The notes: generated from the letters alone by a model not told the origin. A DNA stretch of 64,000 bases from Platerodrilus igneus (GCA_036346225.1 JARFIW010000453.1:2790001-2854000); one strand, 5' to 3'; numbered from the stretch's first letter, positions 23,389 through 37,638 are shown. Program-made: numbers and translations.

Positions 23389-25630
23389 TAACGTGACCAT
23401 ATGCCCCGCTTTGGGCGGGACAGTCCCGCTTTCACCCTTTGTCCCGCTGTCCCTATTGAAAGCAGAAATGTCCCGCTTTAGCTTTAGGCTAAATGAATCC
23501 ATGTTATAAGTATGTTAAATTTGAAAATAGCGCGGGCGACAACGCGCGGCTCGATACGAGCTGGTGGTGTGGAGAGAGCGAATGAAATGAATGACGCGAG
23601 CGCGGGATGGATGATTGGTTGCCGCTCCATATCTACTCAGCGAACAACCATAACAATATTTTGTTTTGGTTAGACTCATTGTTAGAAGCACAGTGTCACA
23701 TTTTTGTAGTTGTAACCATTGTAACATTACAAAAATGCCTAAACACAAGTGTACCTTATCCATTTTACAGTGTTGAACATGGTGGTGCCAGCGATATTGA
23801 GAAACATTTGAAATCGGAAAAACACAAGCTTTCCGATCAAGCTGCTGCTTCAAGCTCGTGTTCATGTAATTTTTTTAAAGGAACCGATTAGCCGACTTTT
23901 AAAAATTTGGATATAGTTGCAGCAAAGGGTGCGTGGGCATATCGCACAGTGCAAGAAAATCACAGCCTTCGTTAAAATGACTGTGCTTCTAATTTAATAC
24001 AAACATGTTTTGAGCAGAAATTTAGATGTGCTCATACAAAATCTCAAGCTATTGTTATAAATGTACTGGCACCTATGACGACGGATGAATTGAAAGTGCA
24101 TCTTCGCAAAGCTCACTGCATAACATTATTAACGGATGCTTTAAATCATGGCGCAACAAAATTATTCCCTGTTTTGATCGCTATTTTTTACCATACGAAG
24201 GCGTGAACGTAAAAATTTTAGAGTTTCAAAACCAGCCAGGTGAAACATCTGACATAATTGTCGATTACTTAAAGGAAGTATTATCATTCAATGATCTGAA
24301 TAAGAAAATTGTGGCATTTTGTGGAGATAATACGAACTGTAATTTTGGAGGAAAGGATAGAAAAAGGAAAAATAATGTATACGCAAAATTAAACCTATCT
24401 CTCGGAAGACAGCTCATTGGAATTGGATGTGGGGCCCACATAGTTCACAACGCGATCAAAACAGACGTTGATTGCCTTCCTGTTGACTTAGAATGTATCA
24501 TTGTCAAAATTTATTTATTTTCTACTTCTACAGCCTTCAAGTAGAATCTTTGAAAGAGATATGTGATTCCACTGACACAGTATAACAAACTCTTGGGCTT
24601 CAGTAAAACTAGGTGGCTTGCGTTAGTGCCGGCGCTTGAGAGAGTTTTGAAAATGTTTGAGCCTTTGAAAAGCTATTTCCTGGGCATGGAAAAATGTCCA
24701 AATATTTTAAGAGCATTCCTCGAAAATCCCAGCTCTGAGTTATGCTTATATTTTATGAATGTACAAGCAGCGACTTTTTATCAAGTCGTGTTGAAAGTCG
24801 AGGTTTAAAAGGTGTCTGCAATGGGGACTTCGAAGGAAATTAATCGTCTACGAGATAACTTGACACTTAAAGAGAATTTACAATTCCTTCTTCACACTGT
24901 CCCTAATCTACTGAAAAAATTACAGGAAACATCAGGAGAATGTGAAAACTGTGGCGGCTGAATTTTATAAGACAGGTAAGGAATACTTGGACCAATGGTA
25001 TCAGTTCAATGTAGAACTAAAGGTATTTGAATGGACAAATTTGACAAAAGTACCTAGTTGGAAAGAAGTTCAGAATTTGACGGATTTGCTGATCACGCAA
25101 GGATTTTTTAGCTGCAGCCAAGATACGGAAGTGTTCGACGAGTTTTCGCTTATTTGCAAAAATAATAATCTCGAATGGTGAGAATGATGGTGCTGAAGAC
25201 CGTTCGGTGGAATTGTTCACTCACTTCCGTGCTAACAATCTCCAATGTACGAGCTTTTTTATAATTATTGAGTACGTTTTGTGTTTGCCTAGAAGTAACG
25301 CACCTGTCGAAAGAGTTTTTTCTTTAATAAATAAAATATGGACAAGTGAAAAAACACAATTGAGTATTGCAGTTTTAAAAGCCATATTGATCACCCAGAC
25401 CATCAACATGTAATCAGCGCCATTCTTACTTGAAAACGAGACCGGATATTTTAAAACAGATTTGTTCCGCCCACAAATATAAGACAATTCTCTAGAGACG
25501 TTATATTAAGTAAATTCATTAAATTTCTTATTATTAATAAATAAAAAGCAGTTAAAGCAGCAATTAGTTTTTGTTTTGTTAAAAATTCGGCAGGTGTCCC
25601 GCTCTGACGAAAAATATAATGGTCACGTTA
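23389..25630 (+). mobile_element. hAT transposon, full-length with inactive transposase
   Basis: 2242 bp bounded by a perfect 12-bp terminal inverted repeat TAACGTGACCAT and an exact 8-bp target duplication. Subterminal repeats GTCCCGCT cluster at 23421-23478 and recur inverted near the right end. The plus-strand coding is the hAT family with a GDNTNCNFGG motif. Pieces in order: a BED-like start around 23775-23890 (IEKHLKSEKHKLSDQAA), LLTDALNHGATKLFPVLI (about 24130), 24203-24544 with FCGDNTNCNFGG, GRQLIGIGCGAHIVHNA, 24563-24808 with GFSKTRWLALVPALERVLKMF, and a C-terminal dimerisation domain RSNAPVERVFSLINKIW (about 25290). Stops or frame changes between the pieces mean it cannot make its own transposase. 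Confidence 0.92.
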
Positions 25631-25790
25631 GTCTTACCCCACTATGTGTCAGCAGTAGTGCATAAATACACTCAACGTTAGATCCGCTTCCTCAAAATGT
25701 CAATACACTTTTCTTTTTGATTATGCTCGACTCGGTGTTCTTCAACAGATTAATAAATCTTTCATTTTCAATTACAGAAGTGGACTCTTA
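25631..25790 (-). pseudogene. Right flank of the older hAT-like relic
   Basis: Begins with the second GTCTTACC (25631-25638). Minus-strand reading includes IENERFINLL (about 25775-25745) and KKKSVLTF, in the style of the downstream part of BED/hAT transposases. It is likely the continuation of the 23113-23388 relic on the other side of the insertion, but short and broken. Confidence 0.4.
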
Positions 25791-26154
25791 AGATAAAGAA
25801 TAAAAAACGTTTACTTCATATTTAAAAATACAGCAAAATATACAGTGCTGTCGCAAAGTCTGGAACACACCCTAAATAACTTCGAAACTAATGCTTTAAA
25901 AACGAGACAGGTTTTTAAATTTTATTCTACACACCCTCGCCATTATGAATTATTTATACAGGAGCGTAACAGAGTTATAACAAATGGTTGAATTGTTTTA
26001 AATAACAACCTGTTATTTTTTTAAAGAGTTATACATGTTAGTTTCTATAATGATCTTTTTGACGTGAACACGTCTTTAAACCCAACGCTGGATATGAGTA
26101 AACAATCGTACATAAATGAGAAAGTTTCTGAAAAAGTTTTTACATTCAATTTCG

Positions 26155-26372
26155 TACTTGTAAATTTACTGCCTCCTTAATTTAAAAACCGCTTCAATTT
26201 CTACGTATTTGAATTTACGAATTCGCTACACTTATATTATTTCAAGTTAGCTCAGTTAGGCAACGAACAGTGCTCGTCTTTAATTTAATTTACAACCATG
26301 TTTATATTACACTTTCTGGTTTCTGTATGCGTTTGATAAGAATTGCCTGTATATTGCTAGTTAAAATACAGT
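26155..26372 (+). repeat. Dispersed repeat family R1, copy 1
   Basis: About 215 bp shared with 42108-42325: ttgtaaatttactgc, tttctac(g/t)tatttgaat, cttatattat(t)tcaagttag, aatttaatttac, catgtttatattacactttctgg. Same orientation, about 75-80% alike by eye. No coding content. Confidence 0.75.
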
Positions 26373-27211
26373 TAAAAATCGTTGTTAGTTTTGTTGTTCT
26401 GTTGTAATATATTTTCGGATGTTGGTTCTACAATAAAGCATTATATGAGTACGTTCTTACAAGTTTTCATTATAGAGTGTACTTCGCGTTTGTCATAGAT
26501 AAAGCGTGCAATTTAAGTAAAAATTGCGACTTGTTTTTTCACTGATATACATTTATTAACTATGAACCCAACCAGGCAGTTAGGAAGAAAAATATTTATG
26601 CTGTTGTCAAGTAAATACACAAGTTTGGTTACGATACCATTAAAATAAACCGGTTCTAATATTAATACTTTGAGTTTTCTTTAGGTTTACCTGTTGGTCA
26701 CTTATTTAAAAGTTACAGTCTGCGTGAGAGAACAACATATTATGGATAATCGATAGCTATTTACTTGACTTCTTATGGTATGTAGATTGCTTACATTCTA
26801 GAAGTGTTAAGGGAACTACAGTGTGCTCTAAGATTTGTCTAATAACTTGACGAGTTTATTTAAATGTACTATTGTAAATATGTAGTTCTTTGTGGCTTTA
26901 CGTTTTAGTAGCTTCTATTCAGCATGTGCTCAGTCCGCATCAATATAGTAAGTAATAAGGATTGCGTTAATATGGAGTAAGTAGTTAAGACTCTGATGAC
27001 ATTTATTATATGTATGTTTAAACCTCTGTGTAAATATGATTAATTTGTTGATTGCTGTGTCATTACAGATTGTTATTAATTATAGTGGTTAAACGTTACC
27101 TAATTCTGTTACTTTAAATTATGCAGCAATATTTAAGGGGTGCATAATAAATTGGTTCTGTTATTTAGAAAACACCCCTCAGTTTTATTTTTACTTAGAT
27201 ATAATTAAGGT

Positions 27212-27320
27212 TTAAAATTAGTACGTGAGAAGCGAAGAATTCAGATGTTTGTTCATAAACCAGCAATATAATATAGTTTTACCATTTATATTCATACAAG
27301 TTATTTATTAGACTTGTTAT
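27212..27320 (+). repeat. Dispersed repeat family R2, copy 2
   Basis: Matches 4491-4592 (gcgaagaattcagatgtt, aaaccagcaat, ttatttattaga tail) with small indels. Confidence 0.6.
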
Positions 27321-28437
27321 ACAGCAGCCGCCCCCAATCTCTGACTGTTTAGCGCGGCATTAGTTTTGTTTCTATTTCCTTCCTTTTCTTTGTTACACGT
27401 AATACGGGCGAGCAATCCGTTACTGATTTCGTTTTTGCCTTACTAACCCGCTTGGCTTACGGGTAACAGGTTTCCTGCAAACTTCAATCAGTTATTGAAA
27501 GATAAACATAACACCGTCAACTTGGCTTGGTTTTAAAGAAGAAAAACAAGAGTTTAAGTCAGTACTACTATGATACCAGTAGCAGCCGAACGTTGTGAAC
27601 TATGGACGCACAACCAAGAATTGTTTTTAAGAAAAGTTTGTATTAAAACGTTACTTAAGCGCCACGTCGATATCTCAAAAAGTCCAAAAGAGACAAAAAT
27701 GCGAAATTGTTTAAAAATTTACACATTTTCTCAAAATGCCACAATATGCTAAGACGCAGTACAACAAGAATTACAAAATTGGACAAGAACACATTACCCT
27801 AAAATTGCTTTTGTCCACTAGATATAAGTTGAAAATAAATTAGCAAATACCAGAAATTATTTTCATTTTATTATACCCGATTGTTTTCACGAAATTAATT
27901 GCGCATGTCCGACACTGCATAAATTTCTTTTTGCACATGTATATATAAATGTGTAATTTACAATACAGGATTTAATGTTAAAAGTAAAAATTCTAGAATT
28001 TTTCACTAAATGTCCTTACCTCCAGCTGTATTTTTGTTAAATTCCAGGAATTTCAGGTATAAAATCATATTTCCTGACTTCCAGATCTTCTAGGATTTCC
28101 AGGATTCTTCTCTACCGTTTTTAAGGTGATTAAGAACGTTTGTTTTAGCATCTGTTCATTTTTATATTAAGTTTGCTACGTAACTAGACGTAGCCGAAAG
28201 GAACATAAATACCAGGCTAACTACCAGACGCGGAGAGTGGGGGGATTCACCTACATACCAAAAAAACAAAAAAAGCACATCGCACACGATTATCTATTAA
28301 CAATAAGAATAAATAAAAGATTCTGTATAAACAAGAAAAAGAAATACATTAAGCGTTACTATTTCAAAGCAAACAATTATGTGATACAAACAATTTAGTA
28401 CTTTAGATACGAAGTGCGCATCTTGTATTTTACAGAA

Positions 28438-28600
28438 AATAAAACTAGTCAGTAGAAAATAAACATGTGAGAGCTTTTGTCAAGTGTTTTTACTTAAATT
28501 GCACATAATACCTTTTGTAAAATAAACAAATCAGTAGAAAAGAATAAGCGTGTGGGAGCTTTTGTCAAACTTTTTTAACAATGGTACATCACACCTCTAG
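28438..28600. repeat. Tandem duplication, unit about 82 bp
   Basis: Both units contain aaataaac/aaataaaac, agtcagtagaaaa/aatcagtagaaaa and g(a/g)gagcttttgtcaa, at about 28438-28515 and 28519-28600, diverged by roughly a quarter. Confidence 0.7.
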
Positions 28601-31600
28601 AGCGATAATATCGATTCGCAGCAACAAAAAATAGTCCTACAGTATCATGCTCTTTATCACGTAACTACACCAAACGCTGATAAGGAATAAGCCCTTGATA
28701 TACACAAAAGAAAACAAGTTGTATACTTGTATGTGTCGAGATACTTAACTTGCACGCCACCGGGGGCAAATCAGCACCGCATCGCCACAGTCGTCGGGAT
28801 CTATTAACCCTGTTACCATAACGGCACTAGCGAGCTACAGACAACGGCAGTTGATCTGTGGCAAAGTACAGTTGGGCCTACATAAGAAAGAACCAATTTG
28901 GCCTCCAGCTAAGAGCTAAAAGATAATCTGATTAGGATGGGTAAGTGCGAAAAAACTCACCGATACACGCAAGATACCTCCTACTTGTCGAACAAAAAAA
29001 CGTGCATCGTTTTAAAGTACTAGGACACGTAATGTAGAAAATATTCAACGCACAAGTCGCAGAATCAAATTAAAAATCGGTTCAAATAACACGAGTTCAA
29101 ACTTTAATCCTGACGTTATCAAAGCGCAATTAGCAAACTAGAAAACACGCTATCAAATAATAGTAGGATCCATTATTTCGACAAGTCTTTAGATAGGAAA
29201 CACAAGAGAAAGCAATTATACGTTATCGGAATGTTTAATAAATTAGTGGATACCTAAAACAAGGCATTGACTATTTAATTTATCGAATAAATTTTCGTTT
29301 TAAAAGCAAAATGGATTTGAGTTAAAATTATGTTAAAGCGGTTCATTCTGAAAAGACGCACTAAATAGAGTATTGTTGGAGAATTTAAGAATATAAATGG
29401 AATTTATTCGAGCGGGTAATGACTTAACCAGGGAAAAAAGGGTATTTAATTTATGTTGAAAAATAAGCGTAACAAGTTGTTCTTTTCATATTTAATAGGA
29501 CCGCCAATTAAGTTCTATTAAGATTATTAGCAACGTCGCTTAACTACTTGTACCGGTCTGCCTTACTTTGTTCATGCATTCGCGTTTGAGTACTATTAGA
29601 GTAAACAGTCATTCGTGAATTTTTACGACAATTAAAAATTTAGTTAGTTCCTTTTTATGTCTATTTAATAATTACAATCCAAATCAATTACCTATTGAAC
29701 ATAACAAATTGGTCTTTAAGTCGGATGTATATTACCGATAATCATCATTAAATTACATTCTTCAAGTTCAATATTCAATTATTTCGATATTTGAAAATGT
29801 GCGTGCTTACAAGAGAATAAGCCAGGGTACGAATGCCATTATAGTAGTCCAGCAGAATTCTATGCAACGTTAATCAACAATCTACAGTACCTATAACGTT
29901 ATTTTGGATGCCGGTAACCCAAAGCCAAGACTAAACAGTCAGTTATGAGTTATGCTATTCATAGCGGAATGCTGCAAAATATGATGGATTGCTAGATGTT
30001 AAATAAGGTCAGTTTGTTCCGTATTTTTTAATCTGTATTTACCTAATTTATATTAACTCATTTACCATATTCTATTACAGATTTTATAAAAATTAATCTT
30101 ACCGACAATTGCAAGTAAAGGTAGATTTATTAAACTACTCTATCATTCAATATATGTCAATCTATTTGCAATTGAAATTGAAAATAATTTTAAGATAAGA
30201 CGAGAATTTGAAAACGATTTTTTTTCGAACTCTCAGGCGTAGAAATATAATTATCTAGTTAGTTAACTCAATGAACTTTAGTAAGAAATCGACCTGAACA
30301 ATTTACAGAAGCTTGGGAGGTTTATATTTTATAAAGAAGCTACTTCAACGAACTATTAAATTAGGACAAATAATTAAACCGAAAAGCAGTAGTACATATT
30401 TTTATAAACAGCAATAACGCTGGATTTTACACTTGTCGTATTCAATTAGAAAAATCACCCATATAAACAGGGGACATCATCCTCCACAATTATACTTGTA
30501 TAATTCACATTAGGTACAAGAAACTACAGATTCATAAAATCTCATTAATTTAATGAGTTCACGCGAACTAAAACCATTGAACTTGACTTTAAGGCAGTCT
30601 TTATGCGCTGGACTCAAAAAATGTGAGAACGGAATTTTTAAAGAAGATAAATAGGATATAACGATTATGTTCGGAATCAGTGAGAAAGTTACAAAAGAAA
30701 CGAAGGTAAAATAACAGCCCAATGTAGACAGAATATTGTCGCGACGAGATTGTCGACGTCGAATTGTTTTGAACTTTTCTGGATAAGCAGGCTAGGTAAT
30801 TTACGCACGTGGTATCGTGGAATTGATATTTGCGTCGGTTCAGCATCAGTAAAAGTGCGTTAGTCCATACACGTGTAATTAACAACTTTTACTTTTTCAG
30901 TAAGCGCCTGAATTTAAATGGATGACATAGTGTTACCTAACGTGTCAGTAAACGGGCGAATAATTTGTGTTCTTGGATGTGCTTAATTAATATAAATAAC
31001 CAAGGAGGAGAATTATGTGAGTACCGCCTGAGCATTCTTTTTTGCGTACGTTTGATAACTATTTGCACGTGAAATAGTAAAGATAATTTATAATTCGTTC
31101 GAATCGCAACTAAATAAGTTGTTTACTTTTAAGCCCAATGTTATTGGAAAGTAAACTTGAAACTTTTGAAACGTGTAGAAAGATGTGTGTATTAATTTAT
31201 ACGCTAGCTTTTTGTATGAAGTTATTGCTAGTTAATTACTTTGCGAAAATAAAGTGTTTTTAATAGACACTGGAATTGTAAAATTACAAACTAATATTGC
31301 GCTGTTTTTCTATGCATGATTGTTAAGAGTATTTCCAAATAAATAAGATTTAAAATGGCATATAAATAAATCTAAGAAACTAGAACAATTGAATGGTAGT
31401 ACTATTTACGTATTAATGTTTTTCAATGGAGTTCTGTTAATAATACATTCCAGGTTATAGATTATTTTTGGGTTTCTTCTTTCTTAGGTTAATGTAAGTA
31501 TATTTCCGAAAATTAATGTTAATCGATCTTAAACTTATATGCAATTTTATTCGATAAAAAGTCAAAGAAGAGTATTAAAATACGGTTAAGAAAGGTAAAA

Positions 31601-31706
31601 GAGAATGCGACAGGAATTTAGGAAAACCGAAAGCGCGTAGATCTATCCGGAATAACCGTCTTCCGAGTAGCGAAAATATCGAAGAAATTGCTCGTACAAG
31701 ACCATT

Positions 31707-31876
31707 TGGCGCCCTTAGTTTTGACAACTAGAAAAGTCTTTCAAGCTGAGTAGAGTTTGTGAAATAGTTTTGTACTTCGGTCATTTAACATGTAAATATT
31801 TTAAGTATTTTTATCATTTTTTTTTTATACGAATCTACTCTTGCACCACCGTAGTTAGTCAGAGCACCCATAAAAT
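31707..31876 (+). repeat. Unnamed repeat with TGGCGCCC block, copy 1
   Basis: Block 1 TGGCGCCCTTAGTTTTGA at 31707. Block 2 at 31831-31860 (gaatctactc ... ccgtagttagtc) follows 124 bp later. The same two blocks in the same order occur at 39712 and 40435. Block 1 resembles a retrotransposon primer-binding site. Confidence 0.5.
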
Positions 31877-32171
31877 TGCTACAGAGTTCACCCATCTGGA
31901 TAAATTGAAATTTCTAACAACATTATTTTTACCTGTAACATTATTTTTAGTTGCATTATCAAATGTTGAAGTGTTCTGGTTTTAGTTCATCTATTATATA
32001 AGTGCCATAAAGCAAACTACAGAAGATCCTATCGTGCTACGATACAAGTGAGCCCAGATTCTTAACCAAAGTGAGATGCACACGTCACATAATTTATTGT
32101 TTACTTGATGGTGACAGTTATGAAATGTTTGTGAGAAGGTGAAATATTTAATACTAAAACAATTGCAAATT

Positions 32172-32177
32172 TTTATT
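32172..32177 (-). terminator. Polyadenylation signal candidate of gene A
   Basis: AATAAA on the minus strand, about 103 bp after the stop codon of gene A. Confidence 0.5.
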
Positions 32178-32279
32178 TAATTTGAAAGAATACAATTACT
32201 CTCTAACGAACTTCATAACAACAATACTTAATTGAAAGTACATTTCTAGCACATATTGTATTTGATCTACCTAGCAAAG

Positions 32280-32581
32280 TTATGGAGGTAATAGAATATC
32301 AAAAGGTACTTTCAAAAATATAGAATTAGCAATATGCCTGAAAATTATTCCAAACGCCTGCTCATAACTGGATTTTACATCATGGTAAACGTCCATATCA
32401 TTGTCATTCAGTATAGAATTCATTTGAGGTCCCAATTTGGAATCCCCATTAAATAAGTTTTCAAAATTATAGACAACTTTTTTTGGAATCACTTCAATAT
32501 CAAAATTTGTGATGTTGATATAAGTAGCACCCTTTTTTTGAAATGGTTCTCCTGTAATGTTTATTGGTACTTTAGGACTAA
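32280..32581 (-). CDS. Gene A exon 5 with stop
   Basis: 302 bp including TAA, acceptor ttgattgcag. Contains GEPFQKKGATYI and the FENLFNGDS hallmark. Joined to exon 4 it restores the continuous family pattern (GRCSLKLVSPKVPINITGEP), which shows that no exon is missing between them. Confidence 0.95.
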
Positions 32582-32968
32582 CTGCAATCAAGAAATATTT
32601 AGAAATTAGTGTTGTTTATTTACTGTTTTCATTTTAAAATCTGCCACCTTTAATAACTTCAAAGTTCTATACATTTCATTTGGAATAAACGCACGCCAAC
32701 TTTAATACCAAGGGAGAAGTTTAAAAACGATACTGCAATAATTTTATATACTCTTTCAATATTAACTACAACACTTTGAAGTTTCAACGCCAAGCTTGTG
32801 ACTTATCCCTCCAAAGAGAGCCATTGACTTTCTCCACGAACCTAAAGTGTAATATCAAGACATAACTATTGGGTTCGGGTTATAAAGAATTTAATCGTAC
32901 AAAACCGGCTGTGTTGTATAACTGACTACAGTTTAATACCTAAGATTAAAATCTTTATACTACATGCC

Positions 32969-33013
<45 letters not shown>

Positions 33014-35141
33014 CTCATATTTAGACCAGGGTAGAAAATTAAATAATCACATCAAATAATTTTAATCACCGTGTATAAGGAATTTCATTAAATAATACGC
33101 GTTATTAAAACCATGAAGCATAAATAAACTCGGTTGTTTAAGTAAAAATAAGAAATTTAAATTATTTATAAGACGAAGCAGTAGTGAAAAGCTCTGCGTG
33201 TAATGTAATTATTCCTAAACAAAGAGAAATTACGTGCAAAGTTTATATTAATTAACCCTATTTTAAGTAACCGGTAGTAAAACAAAGTGTACGTATAATA
33301 ATTAATATTTAAGTTGTATTCGCTAAAAATGAAAAGGATAGAAATCAATTTTAATTGGAGTTAATTAAACCGTTAATAACATATAATACCTATAGAAACT
33401 TGTAAAAACCCAAGATTAAAATACCACGGAATAAAGCTCTGAGAATTAATATTATTTTGAACACCTGCGTAGTTTAAATATCACATACGGCGAAAATTTT
33501 GCAGATAATTAATGTTTCAAAGAATCTTGGGGAAAACGTCGCATAATAGTTACGAGAATTGCTAAAGCTGGGTTATTTCACACTCCATGTGGACTAAAAT
33601 AATCGATAATAAAGAATATCAAGTTGCACCAATACGAACAGGTTAGAGAAGGAAAGAGAAAATGCGTCAAGCAAAGACACATATTGTAAAAGGCGGGATT
33701 TAAACAACGTCACGAGGGTCACAATTGGTTGAAAATAGGATGCAAATATCAGAGGTAGAACAACAATTTCTGTACAAAATTAATTAGTTTTTCTCGGACA
33801 TGCTTGCGTGCCGTGTGGAAATTTTCTGAGATTTAAATGGGGCGAGTGAAAATTCGTAAAATCGACGCGCGAGCGACAGACTGGGAACATGGCATGAGAA
33901 ATTCTTTAGAATTACCCGTTTTGGGGAACAGACCGACAGACAGGCTTTTGCTATATATACCGAGATGAAGATAAACAAGCTCTCTTAGACTTTTGACGAT
34001 TCGATGCGTTAAAAGCTCGTACATACGCGACTTGATTGAAGATGTTAAACCGTGCATTTTAGTTTGATTAAATAATTTAAAGTTTGCTAGTATATTTTAG
34101 TGATTCAAAATAGCTTGTTATTTACGTGCTAACATGAATCTACTTCAGTGCACTTAGATACAAGGTAATAAAATTTAGTTTCACTGTACCAATTAGCAAA
34201 ATTTACAACGACGAAGGTATACACAAAAGTAGGCAGTTTTGGCGTATATTGGTGACAGAAGCATGAATTTCTTTGCTATTTTTCGGGGGTGTTAATAATT
34301 AAATGGTTCAAATACGTGTCTGGATCCATGAAACAAGGGTCAGATAAACACAGATGAGTTCCGGAAAGGCCCAGAAACGACTTTGAATGGATGGTGATGG
34401 AGAAAATTTTAAAAGCGTAGAGAATCAGAAGCCGTAAATATAATCCTGTTGAATGGTGTGATTAACTAAAGAAACGATACTTCGAAGCTACGAGGACAGT
34501 AACCTTCAGGTAAATTATACTATTTTGTTTGACATTTTTGTGTGTATTGAATGACTTTATAATTGATTTACTTTAAATGGACATTAGTGAAATTGTTCTA
34601 ACCATAAAAGTTTAATTTTAAGATGAAATTTGCTTGTTTAAGTTAAAAGGGTATTTTGTTTTGATGTTCGGGAATATGATGAAAATTTGGGTATGTCTTT
34701 GAGCTCAATTAGACGAACCTGGTTAATTAACGTAAAGGGGTGGTAGATGCTCCCTTTATACTCAGACTCCGGTCTGCTTATATTGTTATATTAATTAGTA
34801 GGCATCCAACAAGGACTTTAATTTTGGATGCACAGTAAAATGATAATAAAATTAATCTTGAAATTCTTTTTAAAACTGAAATTCAGGCTGAGTTTTAATT
34901 TTGAAATTTTAATGTATTCTGAATATTGATGTAAATAGAGTTAACGTTGATGTTTTTGGTAGGAATGTGTTGTTTTTTTTTTGTGAATGAGGAGGTTTAT
35001 AACATTAGGTGAGCAGCCGAGGCGAAAAGCGTAGTTCACGGATTTTAAAGGTATCACAGCATTCTTTGACGCCCAAACTGTGGGGCTCGAATGTTTTTTT
35101 TTTGAAAGGGCCAGTACCTGCAGATATGAGAAGATTCACAG

Positions 35142-35217
<76 letters not shown>

Positions 35218-36778
35218 ATTTGATTGATAATGACGTTACGAGAGGTCATTGAAACACAAATTCTTTAAATAGAAACACACCTAAATAGGAAAAAACCGGA
35301 AGAATTGAAATTTTCAAATATTTATTGTTTTACCCTGTGATAATGACGTTACGTGTATTGTCATGTGAAAAGCCATTAAATTCTATTAAATTTATTAAAT
35401 GGGCATATTTTTCCGTTTATAGGAAACAAATCTTAAGAATTGTAACTACTTTTCAAAGTATTTAGTTAGTTTTACCCTGTGTAAAATAAGTGTATTGCAT
35501 GTAAGCCATATATATATATATATATAGCTATATATATAAATGGGCATGTTTTTCCGTTTATAAAACAAACTCTTATTGTAACTACTTTTAAAGTACCAGT
35601 TAGTTTTCCATGTGTAAATAGTCATCATCAGGCTGGTAGTATATACAGCCATATATACATATAACATTAGCTTTATTACTTTACAGGAGAAACATCCACT
35701 GACCAATGGTTTCGAGCTTGTTAGACATCAATCAGAGCTGAAATAGTTCCCACAGAACCGTATGAAGTAATCAAAGCTATTAGCTAATGATATAACTTTA
35801 CAGGAGAACACATCCACTGTACATGGTCGGTTGTTAAGCCTCATCAGAGTGAAATAGTTCCGCCATCAGGCGATAAAACACCAACACTACTAAAGTGTGG
35901 AAGTATAGAATTGAACCGAAACTACATAATAAATTTTATAGATGACTATAAAAGTACGTCTGGCCTTTGAGATTTGTAGAATGTTACAGCAAAATTTATT
36001 TGCAAACGTAACACACCTTCTCGTGGCGACATCCGGGTTCATGCCCCAAAGGCAATTCAAATAAATAAAGACAGGTTATTTGCAGTCCGCAATAAGATAT
36101 AGTGTATAAAGTAAGATGTATCTGTAAACAAACTCTTATGAAAATAATAAGAGCTATTGACAAATACAAATCGGGCTGGTAGTTATATAGCCATTAACAA
36201 AACATTAGCTTTATTACTACCAGCCTGATTTGTATTTGTCAATAGCTCTTATTACTTTCATAAGAGTTTGTTTACAGATACATCTTACTTTATATACTAT
36301 TTCTTATTGCGGACTGCAAATAACTTGTCTTTATTTATTTGAATTGCCTTTGGGGCATGAACCCGGGTGTCGCCACGAGAAGGTTTGTTACGTTTGCAAA
36401 TAAATTTTGCTGTAACATTCTGCAAATCTCAAAGGCCAGACGTACTTTTATAGTCATCTATAAAATTTATTATGTAGTTTCGGTTCAATTCTGTACTTCC
36501 ACACTTTAGTAGTGTTGGTGCTTTATCACCTGATGGCGGTTTTGTTTACTTTTGCCATAGTACAGTGATTGTTTCAAAATTATATCATTATAGTTAGCTT
36601 CGATTACTTCATAGGGTTCTTGGGAAATATTTTACTCTGATGAGGCTTAACAAGCCGAAACCATTGGTCAGTGAATGCTTCTCCCCTGTGAAGTAATAAA
36701 GCTAATATTGTTAGTATAAATTGTCTACTTACTAAGCCTTTATTATACACTATCTATTGCGGACTGCAAATAACTTGT

Positions 36779-36812
<34 letters not shown>

Positions 36813-37638
36813 ACAAGTTATTCAGTCTAAATGAATATAAAGTAAGATGTATCTGTAAACAAACTCTTATGGAAATAATAAGAGCCATTGACAAATACAA
36901 ATCGGGCTGGTAGTTATATAGCCATTAACAAAACATTAGCTTTATTAATTCATAGGGGAGGAAACATCCACTGACCAATGGTTTCGGCTTGTTAGCCTCA
37001 TCAGAGTGGGCTGTTCCCCTATGAATTAATACAGCTAATGTTTTGTTAATGGCTATATAACTACCAGCCCGATTTGTATTTGTCAATGGCTCTTATTATT
37101 TCCATAAGAGTTGGTTTACAGATACATCTTACTTTATATTCAATTTTCTTATTGCGGACTGCAAATAACTTGTCTTTGTTTATTTGAATTGCCTATGGGG
37201 CATGAACCCGGGTGTCGCCACGAGAAGGTTTGTTACGTTAGCAAATAAATTTTGCTGTAACATTCCGCAAATCTCAAAGGCCCAACGTACTTTTATAGTC
37301 ATTTTAAAATTTATTATGTAGTTTCGGTTCAATTCTGTACTTCCACACTTTAGTAGTGTTGGTGTTTTATCACCTGATGGCGGTTTTATTTACTTTTGCC
37401 ATAGTACAGTGATTGTTTCGAAATTATATCATTATAATAGCTTCGATTACTTCATAGGGTTCTTGGGAACAGTCCACTCTGATGAGGCTAACAAGCCGAA
37501 ACCATTGGTCAGTGGATGTTTCCTCCCTATGAATTAATAAAGCTAATGTTTTGTTAATGGCTATATAACTACCAGCCCGATTTGTATTTGTCAATGGCTC
37601 TTATTATTTCCATAAGAGTTTGTTTACAGATACATCTT

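Larger units (their letters stand above)
26373..31706. other. B-A intergenic region, no gene recognised
   Basis: Both takeout genes converge on this region. It contains repeat R2 (27212-27320) and a tandem duplication (28438-28600). 28640-28930 is GC-richer and has no recognised feature. The open frames at 27570-27752, 30510-30722 and 30601-30885 have no family features and are taken as chance. Confidence 0.4.
35640..36200 (-). repeat. Hammerhead-bearing repeat unit, inverted arm
   Basis: Reverse complement of the unit at 36217-36726: shares (in reverse) the HHR region, the atcaggcgataaaacacc, actacataataaatttta, ccttctcgtggcgac and atgtatctgtaaacaaactc blocks. With the next unit it makes an inverted repeat of more than 450 bp per arm centred near 36200. 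It contains two damaged hammerheads, so one end is duplicated. Confidence 0.88.

Noticed and set aside
26985..27010. CTGATGA here and TGATGA-type words near 55670 and 35620 as further hammerheads
   Set aside because: No GAAA box and no pairing stems at the required distances.
35009..35218. Open frames with long IYIY tracts here and at 37569, 38062 and 46409
   Set aside because: Produced by TA microsatellites.
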